Positions 43,261-52,549 of a stretch of 64,000 nt of DNA are shown here, piece after piece. Position numbers and translations under genes: made by a program. The stretch lies in NCBI GenBank assembly GCA_030604405.1, contig JAUVVY010000020.1:1-64000 (forward strand). Reading direction: 5' to 3'. This DNA is from a bacterium (GTDB taxonomy: Bacteria; Armatimonadota; Zipacnadia; Zipacnadales; UBA11051). Under the pieces are notes generated by a model, which was not told the origin of the DNA, searched no databases, and was given only the letters and a program-made list of their open reading frames with translations. Position 1 is the stretch's first letter. Every line of letters begins with the position of its first letter.

Positions 43261-45924
43261 TCACTCATGCAAAGGTTGCACATCACGCCAGTTCTCTCCC
43301 ACAGAAACATCCACGGTCAATGGCACACTGAGTGCGTAGGCGCTTTCCATCACCTCCCTGACGACCACAGCCAGATCGGGAACGATGCCAGCAGGCGCTC
43401 GCAAAACGATTTCATCATGGACTTGCAGAAGCATGTCTGCCTCGGGGAAATCGGCCTGCAGCGCCGCGTCGAGCTCAATCATAGCAAGTTTGACTATGTC
43501 GGCCGCACTCCCCTGCATGGGGGTATTGGTCGCGGCGCGTTCGGCATACCCGCGGGCCCGGGCGTTGGCCGCATCGAGGTCAGGAACCGGCCGGCGGCGC
43601 CCCATGATCGTGCTCACGTAGCCAGTCTGCCGCGCTTGCTCCAGAGTGGCGCTCAAGAACTCCTGCACTTTCGGCACCCGCTTGTGATAGTTCTCGATGA
43701 ACTCCTTGGCATCCTGCACACTCATGTCCAGCGCGTCAGCCAGAGCCCTGGGGCCCATACCATATAACACGGCGTAGTTGACGGTCTTGGCCGCGCTTCG
43801 CATCTGATAGTTGACTTCGTCGCGCTCGCAGTCGAAGATCAGAGTGGCGGTGTAAGTGTGGATATCTTCATGGTTGGCGAAGGCATCAAGGAGCGTGGGA
43901 TCCTGGGACAGGTGAGCCAGGATGCGCAGTTCGATTTGCGAATAGTCGGCGCAGATTAGGCTGTAGCCCGCGACACCGCTGCAGAAGCAACTGCGGATCT
44001 GCCGACCCCACTCGGTGCGCACGGGGATGTTTTGCAGATTAGGGCTGCGACTCGACAGCCGGCCGGTGGCGGTGACCGTCTGCTCGAAGCTGGTGTGAAC
44101 CAGGCCAGTTGCGGGATCTATCTCGCGCTCCAGGCCGTCAACATAAGTACTGCGCAGCTTGGCGTACTCCCGATACTCCAGAATCAATGCGACGATCTCG
44201 TGCTCCTTGGCGAGGTCATCAAGCACGCCGGCAGCCGTTGACCAGCCGGTCTTGGTTTTGCGACCCTTGGGCAACTCAAGCCGCTCGAACAGGACCTCAC
44301 CGACTTGCTTGGGTGAGTCGAGGTTAAACTCTTCGCCGGCCAGCTCAAAGATGCGCGCGGAGAGCTGTTCCATCATGCCAGAAAGCTCCCGGCCGGCCGC
44401 TTGCAGCCGCTCCAGATCCACGCCAATGCCGGCCCGCTCCATCTTGGCCAAGAGCGGCACCAGCGGCATCTCCACATCAGCGAAGAGTTCCAGCATCCCC
44501 TGCTGCTTCAGGTCACGCCGCAGCCGCGATTGCAACTGCGCCGTCGCCAGAGCCTCGATGCAGCCCCGGGCCTGCCACGCAGGCATGCCATAGGCGTCGG
44601 CGGCGTCACTTTCGGGCAGCTCCCAGCCGAGATACTGGGCCGCCCACAAGCCGATGCCGTGGTCCGAACGCTGCGGTGCCAGCAGGTAAGAGGCGATCTC
44701 GGCGTCGAAAGCTAAATTACAGGCGGCAAGCTCGTGTCCGCGCAGCAAGTGGTCAAGGCGCTTGAGGCGGCAGCCGCTTATGGCTATGTCCGGGTCGGTC
44801 AGGATTTCGACCAACGCCTCAGGGATGGGGTTATCCTGATCTTCGTCGGCGAAAAGGCCGGCCTGCCGGGCATCTTCGGCCGACGCCGGTGGCAGAATAA
44901 GGCTGATGGCGATATCAGTGCCGGCGGCAAGCGCCAGCGCCGCGGCTCCCCCATGCTCGGTCGGCACGACAATAATGGTGTCGCCCTGCCTGGCCTTGTC
45001 GCATATTGCGGCGAGGCTGTCGGGGTCGGCGGCGGCTACTGCGCCCTCCGTGCTCGGGGCCTCGGAGCGGGGCAAGCGCTTCAGCAGGCTGCTGAACTCC
45101 AGTTCTGCCAGCAGCTTGCGCAGCGCCTCGGCGTCCAGGCCGCGCCAGGCCAGGTCGTCGGCCTCCTGCTCCAGCGGCACCTCGCACTCGATGCGGGCTA
45201 GACGCTTCCACAGCAGCGCATCTTGTTCATTTCCCGCCAGCTTGCTGCGCACAGTGCCAGGGATGTCGTCGGCGTGTTCGAATACCGCCTCTACGGTGCC
45301 GTATTCGGAAAGCAGGCCTGCGGCCGTCTTTTCTCCGATGCCGGCAATCCCGGGGATGTTGTCGGAAGTGTCGCCCGCAAATGCCTTCATGTCAGCGAGT
45401 TGGTCCGGCGCTATGCCGTATTGTTCGGTGAACTTTTCCACATCGTAAGCGATTACCTGTTTTGTGCCGCGAGTGGTAATCAGGACCTGCACGCCTCCAT
45501 CGAGTAGTTGCAGCAGATCGCGGTCGCCAGTGACTATCACGATCTCGTAGCCTTCGCTGCCGGCGCGAGCGGCGAGGGCGCCGATGACGTCATCAGCCTC
45601 ATAACCGGCCCGTTCCAGCGCCACCAGTCCCATAGCCTGCACGAGCCGGCGGATAATGGGAAACTGAGAGACCAGTTCCTCGTCCATTTCGGGGCGGTTG
45701 GCCTTGTACTGGTCGTACATCTCATGGCGGAAGGTTGGGCCCGGGGCGTCGAAGACCATGACCGCTTCATCAGGTGCCTGCTCTTCGAGCAGGGCCAGCA
45801 GCATCTGAGCGAGACCAAAGGCGGCATTGGTGGGCTGGCCGTCGGCGGTGCTCAGATGCGGCAGGGCGTGGAAGGCCCGGTGAATGAGGCTATTTGCGTC
45901 TATCAACAGCAGCTTGCGCGCCAC
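43261..45924 (-). CDS. polA: DNA polymerase I
   Basis: 887 residues. An N-terminal 5'-3' exonuclease (LLLIDANSLIHRAFHALP; GTRGTKQVIAY; PDQLADMKAFAGDTSDNIPGI) is followed by a 3'-5' exonuclease-like domain. That domain's first motif is IVVPTEHGG instead of the FDTET type, so the first metal Asp (Asp355 of E. coli) is missing and proofreading is probably lost. The C-terminal polymerase has motifs A (LICADYSQIELRILAHLS), B (RSAAKTVNYAVLYG) and C (QVHDEIVL). It fills gaps and removes RNA primers. GTG start with AGGAG upstream. Confidence 0.96.
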   Translation of the reverse strand: MARKLLLIDANSLIHRAFHALPHLSTADGQPTNAAFGLAQMLLALLEEQAPDEAVMVFDAPGPTFRHEMYDQYKANRPEMDEELVSQFPIIRRLVQAMGLVALERAGYEADDVIGALAARAGSEGYEIVIVTGDRDLLQLLDGGVQVLITTRGTKQVIAYDVEKFTEQYGIAPDQLADMKAFAGDTSDNIPGIAGIGEKTAAGLLSEYGTVEAVFEHADDIPGTVRSKLAGNEQDALLWKRLARIECEVPLEQEADDLAWRGLDAEALRKLLAELEFSSLLKRLPRSEAPSTEGAVAAADPDSLAAICDKARQGDTIIVVPTEHGGAAALALAAGTDIAISLILPPASAEDARQAGLFADEDQDNPIPEALVEILTDPDIAISGCRLKRLDHLLRGHELAACNLAFDAEIASYLLAPQRSDHGIGLWAAQYLGWELPESDAADAYGMPAWQARGCIEALATAQLQSRLRRDLKQQGMLELFADVEMPLVPLLAKMERAGIGVDLERLQAAGRELSGMMEQLSARIFELAGEEFNLDSPKQVGEVLFERLELPKGRKTKTGWSTAAGVLDDLAKEHEIVALILEYREYAKLRSTYVDGLEREIDPATGLVHTSFEQTVTATGRLSSRSPNLQNIPVRTEWGRQIRSCFCSGVAGYSLICADYSQIELRILAHLSQDPTLLDAFANHEDIHTYTATLIFDCERDEVNYQMRSAAKTVNYAVLYGMGPRALADALDMSVQDAKEFIENYHKRVPKVQEFLSATLEQARQTGYVSTIMGRRRPVPDLDAANARARGYAERAATNTPMQGSAADIVKLAMIELDAALQADFPEADMLLQVHDEIVLRAPAGIVPDLAVVVREVMESAYALSVPLTVDVSVGENWRDVQPLHE

Positions 45925-45965
45925 AGGAAAGGCTCCTGGACAGAATCTGTTGTGCAGCTTGGGTG

Positions 45966-47114
45966 CTAAGGTGCAAGCCGCACAGGCATGGCTTGCAGCA
46001 TCAGGTTATTGTACGTGAAAGGCTCGATCAGCATCGGCCCGCTCAAATTCAGCAGACTGTGCCGGGAAGAGAACGGGAAAAGCTGCTCCGCGCCGAACAG
46101 CTCGCCCCAGAGGCCTTCAGCACCGCCGAAGATCTTGACCTTCGGCTCCCCCTTGATGCCGCCTTCCTTGCCAGCTAATTCGACGGCATCGTAATAGGAG
46201 CCCAGCTCGTCCACCAGGCCCAACTTGAGGGCCTGGCGTCCGGTGAAAATCTTTCCGTCGGCGAGCTCGAGCACCTTTTCCCGGGGCATGTCGCGGCCCT
46301 CGGCTACCGCGTCCACAAACTGGTCATAAACGTCCTGTACCAGTCCCTGTAACAACTGCCTTTCATCTGGCTGCATCGGGCGCCAGGGAGAGCCGATGTC
46401 TTTGTACTTACCGCTGGTGATGGTGTGGTCATCCACACCGATCTTGTCCATCAGGCCGTAGTAGGCAATGCCGGACATGATGACACCGATGCTGCCGGTC
46501 ATGGTGGAGCCATTAGCCATTATCTTGTCGGCGCCGCAGGCGACATAGTAGCCGCCTGAGGCCGCTACATCATCCATCGCGGCGATAACGGGCTTCTTCT
46601 CGGCGAGGGCAGCGACCTCTTTGTAGATAGCCTGTGAAGCGGCCGCAGATCCGCCTGGGCTGTTGACGTATAGCACCACGGCCTTGATGTCCTTCTCGTC
46701 CTTGGCGGCGCGCACGTCGGCCATGATCGCCCGGGAGCCCGCAGGGCCGCCGAATAGCGGCGAGCCGCGGCCACCGGACATAATCACGCCCTGCACCATC
46801 ACAACACCGACCTTCTCACCCCGCGCCAGGCCCGAGGGTTCAGTATCCGTGATCGAGCTGACCAAGAGCGCCAGGCCCACAATGCTGGCCAGTGCCAGGC
46901 CCAGTAAGATCAGGACGATGACTATCACGGTTACGACGCCGCGGCCCCGCTTTGGAGGCGGCTGAGCGCCACCAGGCGGCTGGCCGCCACCATAGCCCGA
47001 AGCGGGCGGCACCGGGGGCTGAGCCTGCTGCGCCGGCACGGGCTGCGACGCTTCCGCTTCGCTGCCTGGAGCTGTCGGCTGACCGGGTTGTGGCGTGGAA
47101 TTATCAGTTCCCAT
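45966..47114 (-). CDS. sppA: Signal peptide peptidase SppA (short type)
   Basis: Membrane serine protease that degrades cleaved signal peptides. 382 residues. A Pro/Gln-rich cytoplasmic N-terminus is followed by one transmembrane helix (VVTVIVIVLILLGLALASIVG) and the catalytic domain. The Ser lies in MDDVAASGGYYVACGAD and the Lys in ITSGKYKDIGSPW, in the single-domain (SppA36K) arrangement. GTVGVI-type oxyanion strand STMTGSIGVIMSG is present. It stands between polA and a tRNA gene. Confidence 0.93.
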   Translation of the reverse strand: MGTDNSTPQPGQPTAPGSEAEASQPVPAQQAQPPVPPASGYGGGQPPGGAQPPPKRGRGVVTVIVIVLILLGLALASIVGLALLVSSITDTEPSGLARGEKVGVVMVQGVIMSGGRGSPLFGGPAGSRAIMADVRAAKDEKDIKAVVLYVNSPGGSAAASQAIYKEVAALAEKKPVIAAMDDVAASGGYYVACGADKIMANGSTMTGSIGVIMSGIAYYGLMDKIGVDDHTITSGKYKDIGSPWRPMQPDERQLLQGLVQDVYDQFVDAVAEGRDMPREKVLELADGKIFTGRQALKLGLVDELGSYYDAVELAGKEGGIKGEPKVKIFGGAEGLWGELFGAEQLFPFSSRHSLLNLSGPMLIEPFTYNNLMLQAMPVRLAP

Positions 47115-47143
47115 GATCTCTCTTCACCTTTGCCGAATGTACT

Positions 47144-47172
47144 TGACAATTCACCTCTCGGCTCCATATACT
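47144..47172 (+). promoter_or_regulatory. Consensus sigma70 promoter of tRNA-Leu
   Basis: TTGACA (47144-47149) is a perfect -35 and TATACT (47167-47172) a near-perfect -10, exactly 17 bases apart. Transcription would begin near 47179, 27 bases before the tRNA. Confidence 0.88.
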
Positions 47173-47205
47173 GGTAGCGTGCCCTGGTGCATCTCGGGTA
47201 CAGCC

Positions 47206-47294
47206 GCCGGAGTGGCGGAATTGGCAGACGCACTGGACTCAAAATCCAGCGGGGCTCAAACCCCGTGTCGGTTCGAATCCGACCTCCGGCACCA
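47206..47294 (+). tRNA. tRNA-Leu (anticodon CAA)
   Basis: A class II tRNA with a long variable arm. The acceptor stem GCCGGAG (47206-47212) pairs with CTCCGGC (47284-47290), followed by A and an encoded CCA (47292-47294). The anticodon stem is CTGGA/TCCAG around the loop CTCAAAA, anticodon CAA at 47240-47242, decoding UUG. The TTCGAAT T-loop is present at 47272-47278. It has its own promoter and is flanked by protein genes on the other strand. Confidence 0.96.
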
Positions 47295-47359
47295 GCACTA
47301 TTATTCAGGGCTGCGGCTGAGTCAGTTGCAGTCCTTTGCTTGTGCTTCGGGCCGGTGTG

Positions 47360-48331
47360 TCAGCTCTCCGCCAGGCCCTCGGGGGCGCCCATGCGGCGGA
47401 ATTTTTCGTAGCGCTGCTCTATCAGTTGCTCGGGCACAATGCCGTCAAGAGCAGCTACGGCCTCCCGCAATGCGAGCTTGAGGTTGGCGCAGGCTGCCTG
47501 CGGATTGCGATGCGCCCCGCCGACGGGTTCGGCGACGATCGTGTCAATGACCCCCAGTTTCATTGCGTCCTGGGCGGTCAGCTTCAAGGCCCGGGCGGCT
47601 TCCTCGCGCAGCGACGCGTCGCGCCACAGAATAGCGGCGCACGCCTCGGGGGTAATCACTGAATAGTACGCGTGCTCCATCATCAGGAGCCGGTCGCCGA
47701 CACCGATGCCGATGGCGCCACCACTGCCGCCTTCGCCGATTATGGCGCAGATTATCGGCACCGGCAAACAGAACATATCGCGCTGGTTGGCGGCGATAGC
47801 CTCTGCTATGCCGCGACTTTCTGAGTCTTCGAGGCAGTCCGCACCCGGGGTGTCAATCAGCGTCACGATCGGGCGTTTCACGCGGGCGGCCAACCGCATC
47901 AGACGCATGGTCTTGCGGTAGCCTTCAGGCCGCGACATTCCGAAATTGTGCTCGCGGCGTTCGGCGGCGGTACGGCCCTTCTCCTGGGCAATAACCGCCA
48001 CCGGCCGGCCTTCGAGGAATGCCAGACCGGTGATGACCGCCTTGTCATCACCAAAGCGGCGGTCGCCGTGCAGCTCCACGAAGTCGTCAAAGACGGCTGC
48101 AATGTAATCCGAGGAATGCGGGCGCCTCTCGTGCCTGGCCAGTGTCACCTTGTCCCAGGAGGTCAACTCAGAGCAGATCTCCCTGGCCAGATCTTCGGCC
48201 TTCTGTTCCAATTGGCGCAGCTCCCCTTCATAGCTTTCCTGACCGCTTTGCACCAGGCGTCGCAGCTCGGCGATACGCGCGTCGAGCTCGTCAAGCGATC
48301 CTCGCAATGTTTCGAACTTGCTGTCACTCAT
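47360..48331 (-). CDS. accA: Acetyl-CoA carboxylase carboxyltransferase, alpha subunit
   Basis: Transfers the carboxyl from biotin to acetyl-CoA together with AccD. 323 residues with the family N-terminal helix (ELDARIAELRRLVQ), KVTLARHERRP, ITGLAFLEGRPVAVIAQEKG, GMSRPEGYRKTMRLMRLA, and TLIDTPGADCLEDSESRG followed by GEGGSGGAIGIGVGDRL. It is separated from accD by a toxin-antitoxin-like pair on the same strand. Confidence 0.96.
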   Translation of the reverse strand: MSDSKFETLRGSLDELDARIAELRRLVQSGQESYEGELRQLEQKAEDLAREICSELTSWDKVTLARHERRPHSSDYIAAVFDDFVELHGDRRFGDDKAVITGLAFLEGRPVAVIAQEKGRTAAERREHNFGMSRPEGYRKTMRLMRLAARVKRPIVTLIDTPGADCLEDSESRGIAEAIAANQRDMFCLPVPIICAIIGEGGSGGAIGIGVGDRLLMMEHAYYSVITPEACAAILWRDASLREEAARALKLTAQDAMKLGVIDTIVAEPVGGAHRNPQAACANLKLALREAVAALDGIVPEQLIEQRYEKFRRMGAPEGLAES

Positions 48332-48541
48332 CTTCTTATCACAACGGGCCTGTAAATGCGCAGACGTATCCCGGCCAGTCAGCCTTCCTATAGGGCTACC
48401 CAGTTTGCTCAGGCAATCCCTATCGTCCCCGAGTCGGATTGGTGAAATGTCACATTTGACGCGGGGTATAGAAGCCAGCGAACTAGATGGTGAATGTCAG
48501 GCCGGATGGTCATTGCTCTCGTGCCCACAGTTGAGGCCATG
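48332..48541. other. Intergenic region upstream of accA
   Basis: No gene. I see no clear promoter, palindrome or repeat copy. Confidence 0.4.
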
Positions 48542-48970
48542 TTACCTGGTTTGTTCCTCCGTCGCTATCAAGACCTTGAATCCCTCCTGCGTAAAGTGGT
48601 GATCGTGGGTCAGAATCTCGCTGACCGACTGCGAACGCATCGCATTCATCGAGATACAGTCGGTCAGACTGTATTCCTTGTCAAGGCGTTCTTCATACAA
48701 TTCCACTCCCCGAAGAAAGGAATCTCGCGATTGCGGAACCACGGTGACATTTGGGTCGTTGAGGATCGCCCGCACCAACCGCGCAGCTTGACGACGAAGA
48801 TGCTCGCCGGCGTTTGACAACACGTTCAAGAACTCAGTTAGGACCTCATCCGTCGTCAACAGGCGCACATTCCCAAGCCCATCCCTCGCCTGCTTGGCGG
48901 TCTCTGCGTACTTGTCCTTCACCTTGATGATGGCAACCCAATATAGGGTGTCAGCAAACACCACTTTCAT
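48542..48970 (-). CDS. PIN-domain ribonuclease (VapC-like toxin)
   Basis: A 142-residue PIN protein. The conserved acidic residues are in order: Asp6 (VVFADTLYW), Glu in TTDEVLTEFLNVLS, Asp in EYSLTDCISM, and the fourth in ILTHDHHF. This matches the VapC family of Mg-dependent endoribonuclease toxins. ATG 48970 overlaps the stop of the upstream gene (ATGA), a sign of translational coupling. A chromosomal toxin-antitoxin role with the upstream gene is inferred from this pairing. Confidence 0.85.
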   Translation of the reverse strand: MKVVFADTLYWVAIIKVKDKYAETAKQARDGLGNVRLLTTDEVLTEFLNVLSNAGEHLRRQAARLVRAILNDPNVTVVPQSRDSFLRGVELYEERLDKEYSLTDCISMNAMRSQSVSEILTHDHHFTQEGFKVLIATEEQTR

Positions 48971-49881
48971 CGTTTGGGGCCTCCGTAGAGATAGTGATCC
49001 AAGTTGTCTGTGAGGTCAGGCGGCAACCTGTTCCACTCCTCCTCCGGCACTTCAGCAGCCAACTCAGCCGCGACATCTTCAATTGGACGAGCCGTGGGAT
49101 CATACGGTACCTCCCCGACCGGCCGAAGCTCCAGTTTCTCCACTTGTGTTATACGCAGGAGTGCGCCCAACGGCGAGAATTCACCTCGTCCTATGACTCG
49201 TAGGTGAAGGGTTCGGTGATCCCGGAGGGCGTTTGTTACCTCATTTTCCTGTTCCGGTGAGAAAGACACCGTGATGCCTGTTTTCTCGTCCAACCACACC
49301 TCGAAACGGTTCTGGCGGACGTCGGCTGCCAACACCTCTCCCGTTACATCCACGTGATCCTCATGTTCGACGTCTCGGAAAGCCGCCAAGCGGGAACCTG
49401 ACACTGCGGTCACCCGTACCGGTTCCTGGTCGCCTACAGAGACCTCAATCGCTTCGTCCTCTCCCAGGCCTTGGCCCCATTTTTCATACTCGGGCAGTAG
49501 CGACTTAGGCAAATTCTCTGGGAGCGGCTCGTCCCTCTCAACAGCTCGAAAGGCTTGCTGCACTAGCGCAATCGCCTCGTTGGCCTCGGTAGGCTCCCGC
49601 TCAAGCAACTCCGGCGGGTCGGGTTCCTCCATATATACTTCCAATGGTGCCACGGCACTTCTACCTTCGATCCTACGTAGGCACAGACGTGTGCGCTCTT
49701 CAAACTGCTTTGGAAGGCGTTCGCGTTCGGGATGCGCAGCGCGCCACAGAGCCTTCGCAGTCTCGGCCACCATCTTCTGAAACTGGCTCATTTCGGTAAT
49801 TGCGCCAAGATCCAATGCGTGGTCGCGAAACCGCTCACCCTTGAAGGCGAGCCTAACGACCTCTTTCCATTGTCCGCTCAT
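48967..49881 (-). CDS. Large antitoxin-like partner of the PIN toxin
   Basis: A 304-residue acidic protein of unrecognised family. The N-terminal part (QWKEVVRLAFKGERFRDHAL) is helical, the middle (about 150-245) is beta-rich, and the C-terminus ends in RLPPDLTDNLDHYLYGGPKR. That tail resembles the C-termini of small antitoxins that precede PIN toxins of this type, as I recall them. The stop overlaps the toxin ATG by four bases, so it is plausibly the antitoxin, but about three times longer than usual. AGGAGG before ATG 49881. Inserted between accD and accA. Not a named family. Confidence 0.7.
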   Translation of the reverse strand: MSGQWKEVVRLAFKGERFRDHALDLGAITEMSQFQKMVAETAKALWRAAHPERERLPKQFEERTRLCLRRIEGRSAVAPLEVYMEEPDPPELLEREPTEANEAIALVQQAFRAVERDEPLPENLPKSLLPEYEKWGQGLGEDEAIEVSVGDQEPVRVTAVSGSRLAAFRDVEHEDHVDVTGEVLAADVRQNRFEVWLDEKTGITVSFSPEQENEVTNALRDHRTLHLRVIGRGEFSPLGALLRITQVEKLELRPVGEVPYDPTARPIEDVAAELAAEVPEEEWNRLPPDLTDNLDHYLYGGPKR

Positions 49882-50054
49882 CAGTGTACCTCCTTTTCCT
49901 GCTTCCGAGAGTCTGCCACCTGCCTAACCTTCGGCTATACAAAAGCACTCCACCGTACCTCACCGAGGCCTGCCGGATCGTGACGTTTATGTGTCGGCCT
50001 AGCGACTGGCGGCTTAGGATGAAAAAGTGCGTGGTCAACTGCATAGTCTGTAAT

Positions 50055-50879
50055 CTATACGGTACACCACCGCAGTATGTTGTGCAGTGCCGGCCGGATA
50101 TCCTTGCGTGGCAGCAGCATGTCAATCATGCCGTGCTGGTACTGGAACTCGGCGGTTTGCACCCCGGGCGGTATCTTCAGGCCGGTCAGCTCCACCACGC
50201 GCGGACCGGCAAAGCCCATGGCTGCCCCGGCCTCGGCAATTATGATATCACCGAGAAAGGCAAAGCTGGCCATGACTCCGCCGTAGGTCGGATGGGTGAG
50301 AACGGTTATATAGAGCAGGCCGGCTTGTGCAAGCCTGCCGACCGCGGCGCTGGTCTTGGCCATCTGCATGAGAGAGATGAGGCTTTCCTGCATGCGTGCG
50401 CCGCCGGAGGCACAGAATACTGTCACCGGCAGCCGCTGCTGTACGGCGCGCTCCATCAGCCGCGTGAGCCGCTCGCCCACCGTCCAGCCCATGCTGCCGC
50501 CGATAAAGCTCAAGTCCATGAGTCCGATCGCCAGAGGAATGCCGTCGAGAGTGGCCTCTCCTGTGAGCACCGCCTCGGTCATGCCGGTCTTCTCGCGAGC
50601 CGCCTGCGTCTTGTCGGGGTACTCAGGGAAGTCGAGCGGGTCATGCAGCGGCAAGTCATGGTCCCATTCCTCGAAACTGCCCGGGTCGGTGGTCACCTGC
50701 AGCCGCTGCCAGACGGTGAGGCGGAAATGATGCCCACACTTGACGCAGACCCACAAGTCGGCCTCCAGGTCGGGTGCGTAAATGAGCTGGTTGCACTCCG
50801 GGCACGCCTGCCAGAGATCCGGCGGGATGTCGTCGGATGTAAGCCCGGGCGGTGCTTTTTCATCTTCTGATGATGTCAT
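50055..50879 (-). CDS. accD: Acetyl-CoA carboxylase carboxyltransferase, beta subunit
   Basis: Beta half of the carboxyltransferase. 274 residues. An N-terminal zinc ribbon (CPECNQLIYAPDLEADLWVC, then CGHHF) is followed by the crotonase-like fold: GEATLDGIPLAIGLMDLSFIGGSMG and VFCASGGARMQESLISLMQM. AGGAG before ATG 50879. The zinc-ribbon Cys are all present. Confidence 0.96.
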   Translation of the reverse strand: MTSSEDEKAPPGLTSDDIPPDLWQACPECNQLIYAPDLEADLWVCVKCGHHFRLTVWQRLQVTTDPGSFEEWDHDLPLHDPLDFPEYPDKTQAAREKTGMTEAVLTGEATLDGIPLAIGLMDLSFIGGSMGWTVGERLTRLMERAVQQRLPVTVFCASGGARMQESLISLMQMAKTSAAVGRLAQAGLLYITVLTHPTYGGVMASFAFLGDIIIAEAGAAMGFAGPRVVELTGLKIPPGVQTAEFQYQHGMIDMLLPRKDIRPALHNILRWCTV

Positions 50880-50959
50880 ACTTACTCCTCAGGCCCGGGA
50901 ACGCTCGCCGGGTAGGCCCCTCGGGTGTCTTCCTGGCCTGTGTTACAGGCTCTTGTCTA

Positions 50960-51289
50960 TCAACGCAGGTTCTTGCGGTGCACGGAGAATCGGTTCTCAG
51001 ACATTGGCGTCATTTCAAGCTTTGGAGGGGCGCCCTTTGGCCATGGCGCCAGCCCTGCTTGCCGAAGCCACTTACCGATCTCTTTCCTGACAAGTTGGCC
51101 GCACACACCGTCCCAGAACGAGGGCTTATCAATGTTCACCTCGACTGGCCTCGAAGCTCCTTCGAGTTCCAATGTCACGACCCCCCATTCACGTTTGAAG
51201 AATCTCTTAATATCGTCATCGTGAACTTTGAGACCATAGCTGGTGTCTTTTTCGGGATCCTGACCATTGTGCCACGCGGTGATTATCAT
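50960..51289 (-). CDS. Small conserved protein of unknown function
   Basis: A 109-residue cytosolic protein beginning MIITAWHNGQ, with VTLELEGASRPVEVNIDKPSFWDGVCGQLV, then KWLRQAGLAPWPKG and a basic C-terminus. The FWDGVCGQL...GKWLR pattern looks like a recurrent small family, but I cannot name it. ATG 51289 is chosen for AGGA eight bases upstream; a longer TTG frame to 51319 exists. Close upstream of accD, possibly co-transcribed. Confidence 0.65.
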   Translation of the reverse strand: MIITAWHNGQDPEKDTSYGLKVHDDDIKRFFKREWGVVTLELEGASRPVEVNIDKPSFWDGVCGQLVRKEIGKWLRQAGLAPWPKGAPPKLEMTPMSENRFSVHRKNLR

Positions 51290-51391
51290 TATCTTTTCCT
51301 GAGTCGAGTCGTTAGCCAATTGCCCACAATATACTCACTGTGATATGTAGAATAACGCTGAAATATGTGCGAAGGCGTCTTGGTGCGCGCG

Positions 51392-51420
51392 TTGCTTGAT
51401 TGCTTGCTTTATGGTACTAT
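51392..51420 (+). promoter_or_regulatory. Sigma70-like promoter of pheA
   Basis: TTGCTT (51392-51397) and TACTAT (51415-51420), 17 bases apart. Transcription would start near 51427. A GCTGCG/CGCAGC stem can form in the short leader before the ATG at 51485. Confidence 0.6.
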
Positions 51421-51484
51421 CCCCAACACTGAGATTACTCGGCGCTGCGACGCGTCTTAGCTCGCGCAGCCAAGGAGAGCGCCT

Positions 51485-52549
51485 ATGTCACTGCAAGCAG
51501 CTCGTGAAAGCGTTGACCAAATAGACGAACAGATCATGCAACTTCTGCGGCAGCGTGGTCAGACAGTTCAGGAAATCGGCCGGATAAAGGGCGCTAGCGG
51601 TCTTGCTGTGTATGATCCGGCCCGGGAGGCGCAGCTTCTGGACAAGCTCACCTCCGGTAATCTGGCGCCGCTGGATGAAGAGGCCGTCGTCGCCATCTAC
51701 CGGCAAATCATTGCCGCCTGCCGCAACCTGCAGCGTCCCCTGCGGGTGGCCTTCTTGGGGCCGCAGTACACGTTCAGCCACATCGCCGCACTGCAGTATT
51801 TCGGCCAAACCGCCGAACTGTCCTCCGCCGCTGCCATCGAAGAGATCTTCTCTACGGTGGAGCGTGGTGCTGCTGACTACGGAATCGTTCCGATCGAGAA
51901 TTCGATCCAGGGCGTCGAGGCGAGGACCCTCGACTGCCTGTTTGAATCTAACCTGCTAATATGTGCCGAAAGCTACGTGCCGATCCACCTGCACCTGCTG
52001 GCCAACTGTGACCTGGAGCAGGTCCAAGCCGTGCACTCGCATCCGCAACCGCTGGGTCAGTGCCGGCAGTGGCTGCGCGCTAATCTGCCCGAGGCGGAGC
52101 TGGTGCATGAGTCAAGCACCGCCGCGGCCGCCGCAGCCATCATCGAGGAACCGTATCATGCCGCGATCGCCGCAGCGGAAGCCGCCGATGCCTACGGTCT
52201 GCAGGTGCTGGCCTCCGATATCGAAGACCAGGCCGACAACCGCACGCGCTTTTTCGTGATTGGCCAGCACAGCGCCACCTCTAGCGGCCGGGACAAGACC
52301 TCGCTCGTTTTCACCACCGAGCACCAGTCGGGGGCGCTGTACCGCGCCTTGACTCCCTTTAGCGACCACAACATCAGCCTGACCCTGATTCAGTCGCGGC
52401 CTGCTCGCGGGGCCGTCGCCGGCCCTTACTACTTCTATGTTGACTTCGACGGGCACGCCGATTCAGTTGAGGTGGCCGAGGCTGTGAAGGCGCTGAGAGA
52501 GTGCTGTTCGTTTGTCAAGATACTGGGCAGCTACCCGGAGGCGGGCTGA
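51485..52549 (+). CDS. pheA: Chorismate mutase/prephenate dehydratase (P-protein)
   Basis: Two steps of phenylalanine synthesis in one protein of 354 residues. An AroQ-type chorismate mutase lies at about 1-90 (VDQIDEQIMQLLRQRGQTVQEIGRIK). Prephenate dehydratase (about 95-275) has VAFLGPQYTFSHIAALQYFG, GIVPIENSIQGVEARTLDCL and TRFFVIG. A C-terminal ACT domain (SLVFTTEHQSGALYRAL, then SLTLIQSRP) gives Phe feedback control. Start ATG has AAGGAG upstream. Its end overlaps the convergent M48 gene by 19 bases. Confidence 0.96.
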   Translation: MSLQAARESVDQIDEQIMQLLRQRGQTVQEIGRIKGASGLAVYDPAREAQLLDKLTSGNLAPLDEEAVVAIYRQIIAACRNLQRPLRVAFLGPQYTFSHIAALQYFGQTAELSSAAAIEEIFSTVERGAADYGIVPIENSIQGVEARTLDCLFESNLLICAESYVPIHLHLLANCDLEQVQAVHSHPQPLGQCRQWLRANLPEAELVHESSTAAAAAAIIEEPYHAAIAAAEAADAYGLQVLASDIEDQADNRTRFFVIGQHSATSSGRDKTSLVFTTEHQSGALYRALTPFSDHNISLTLIQSRPARGAVAGPYYFYVDFDGHADSVEVAEAVKALRECCSFVKILGSYPEAG

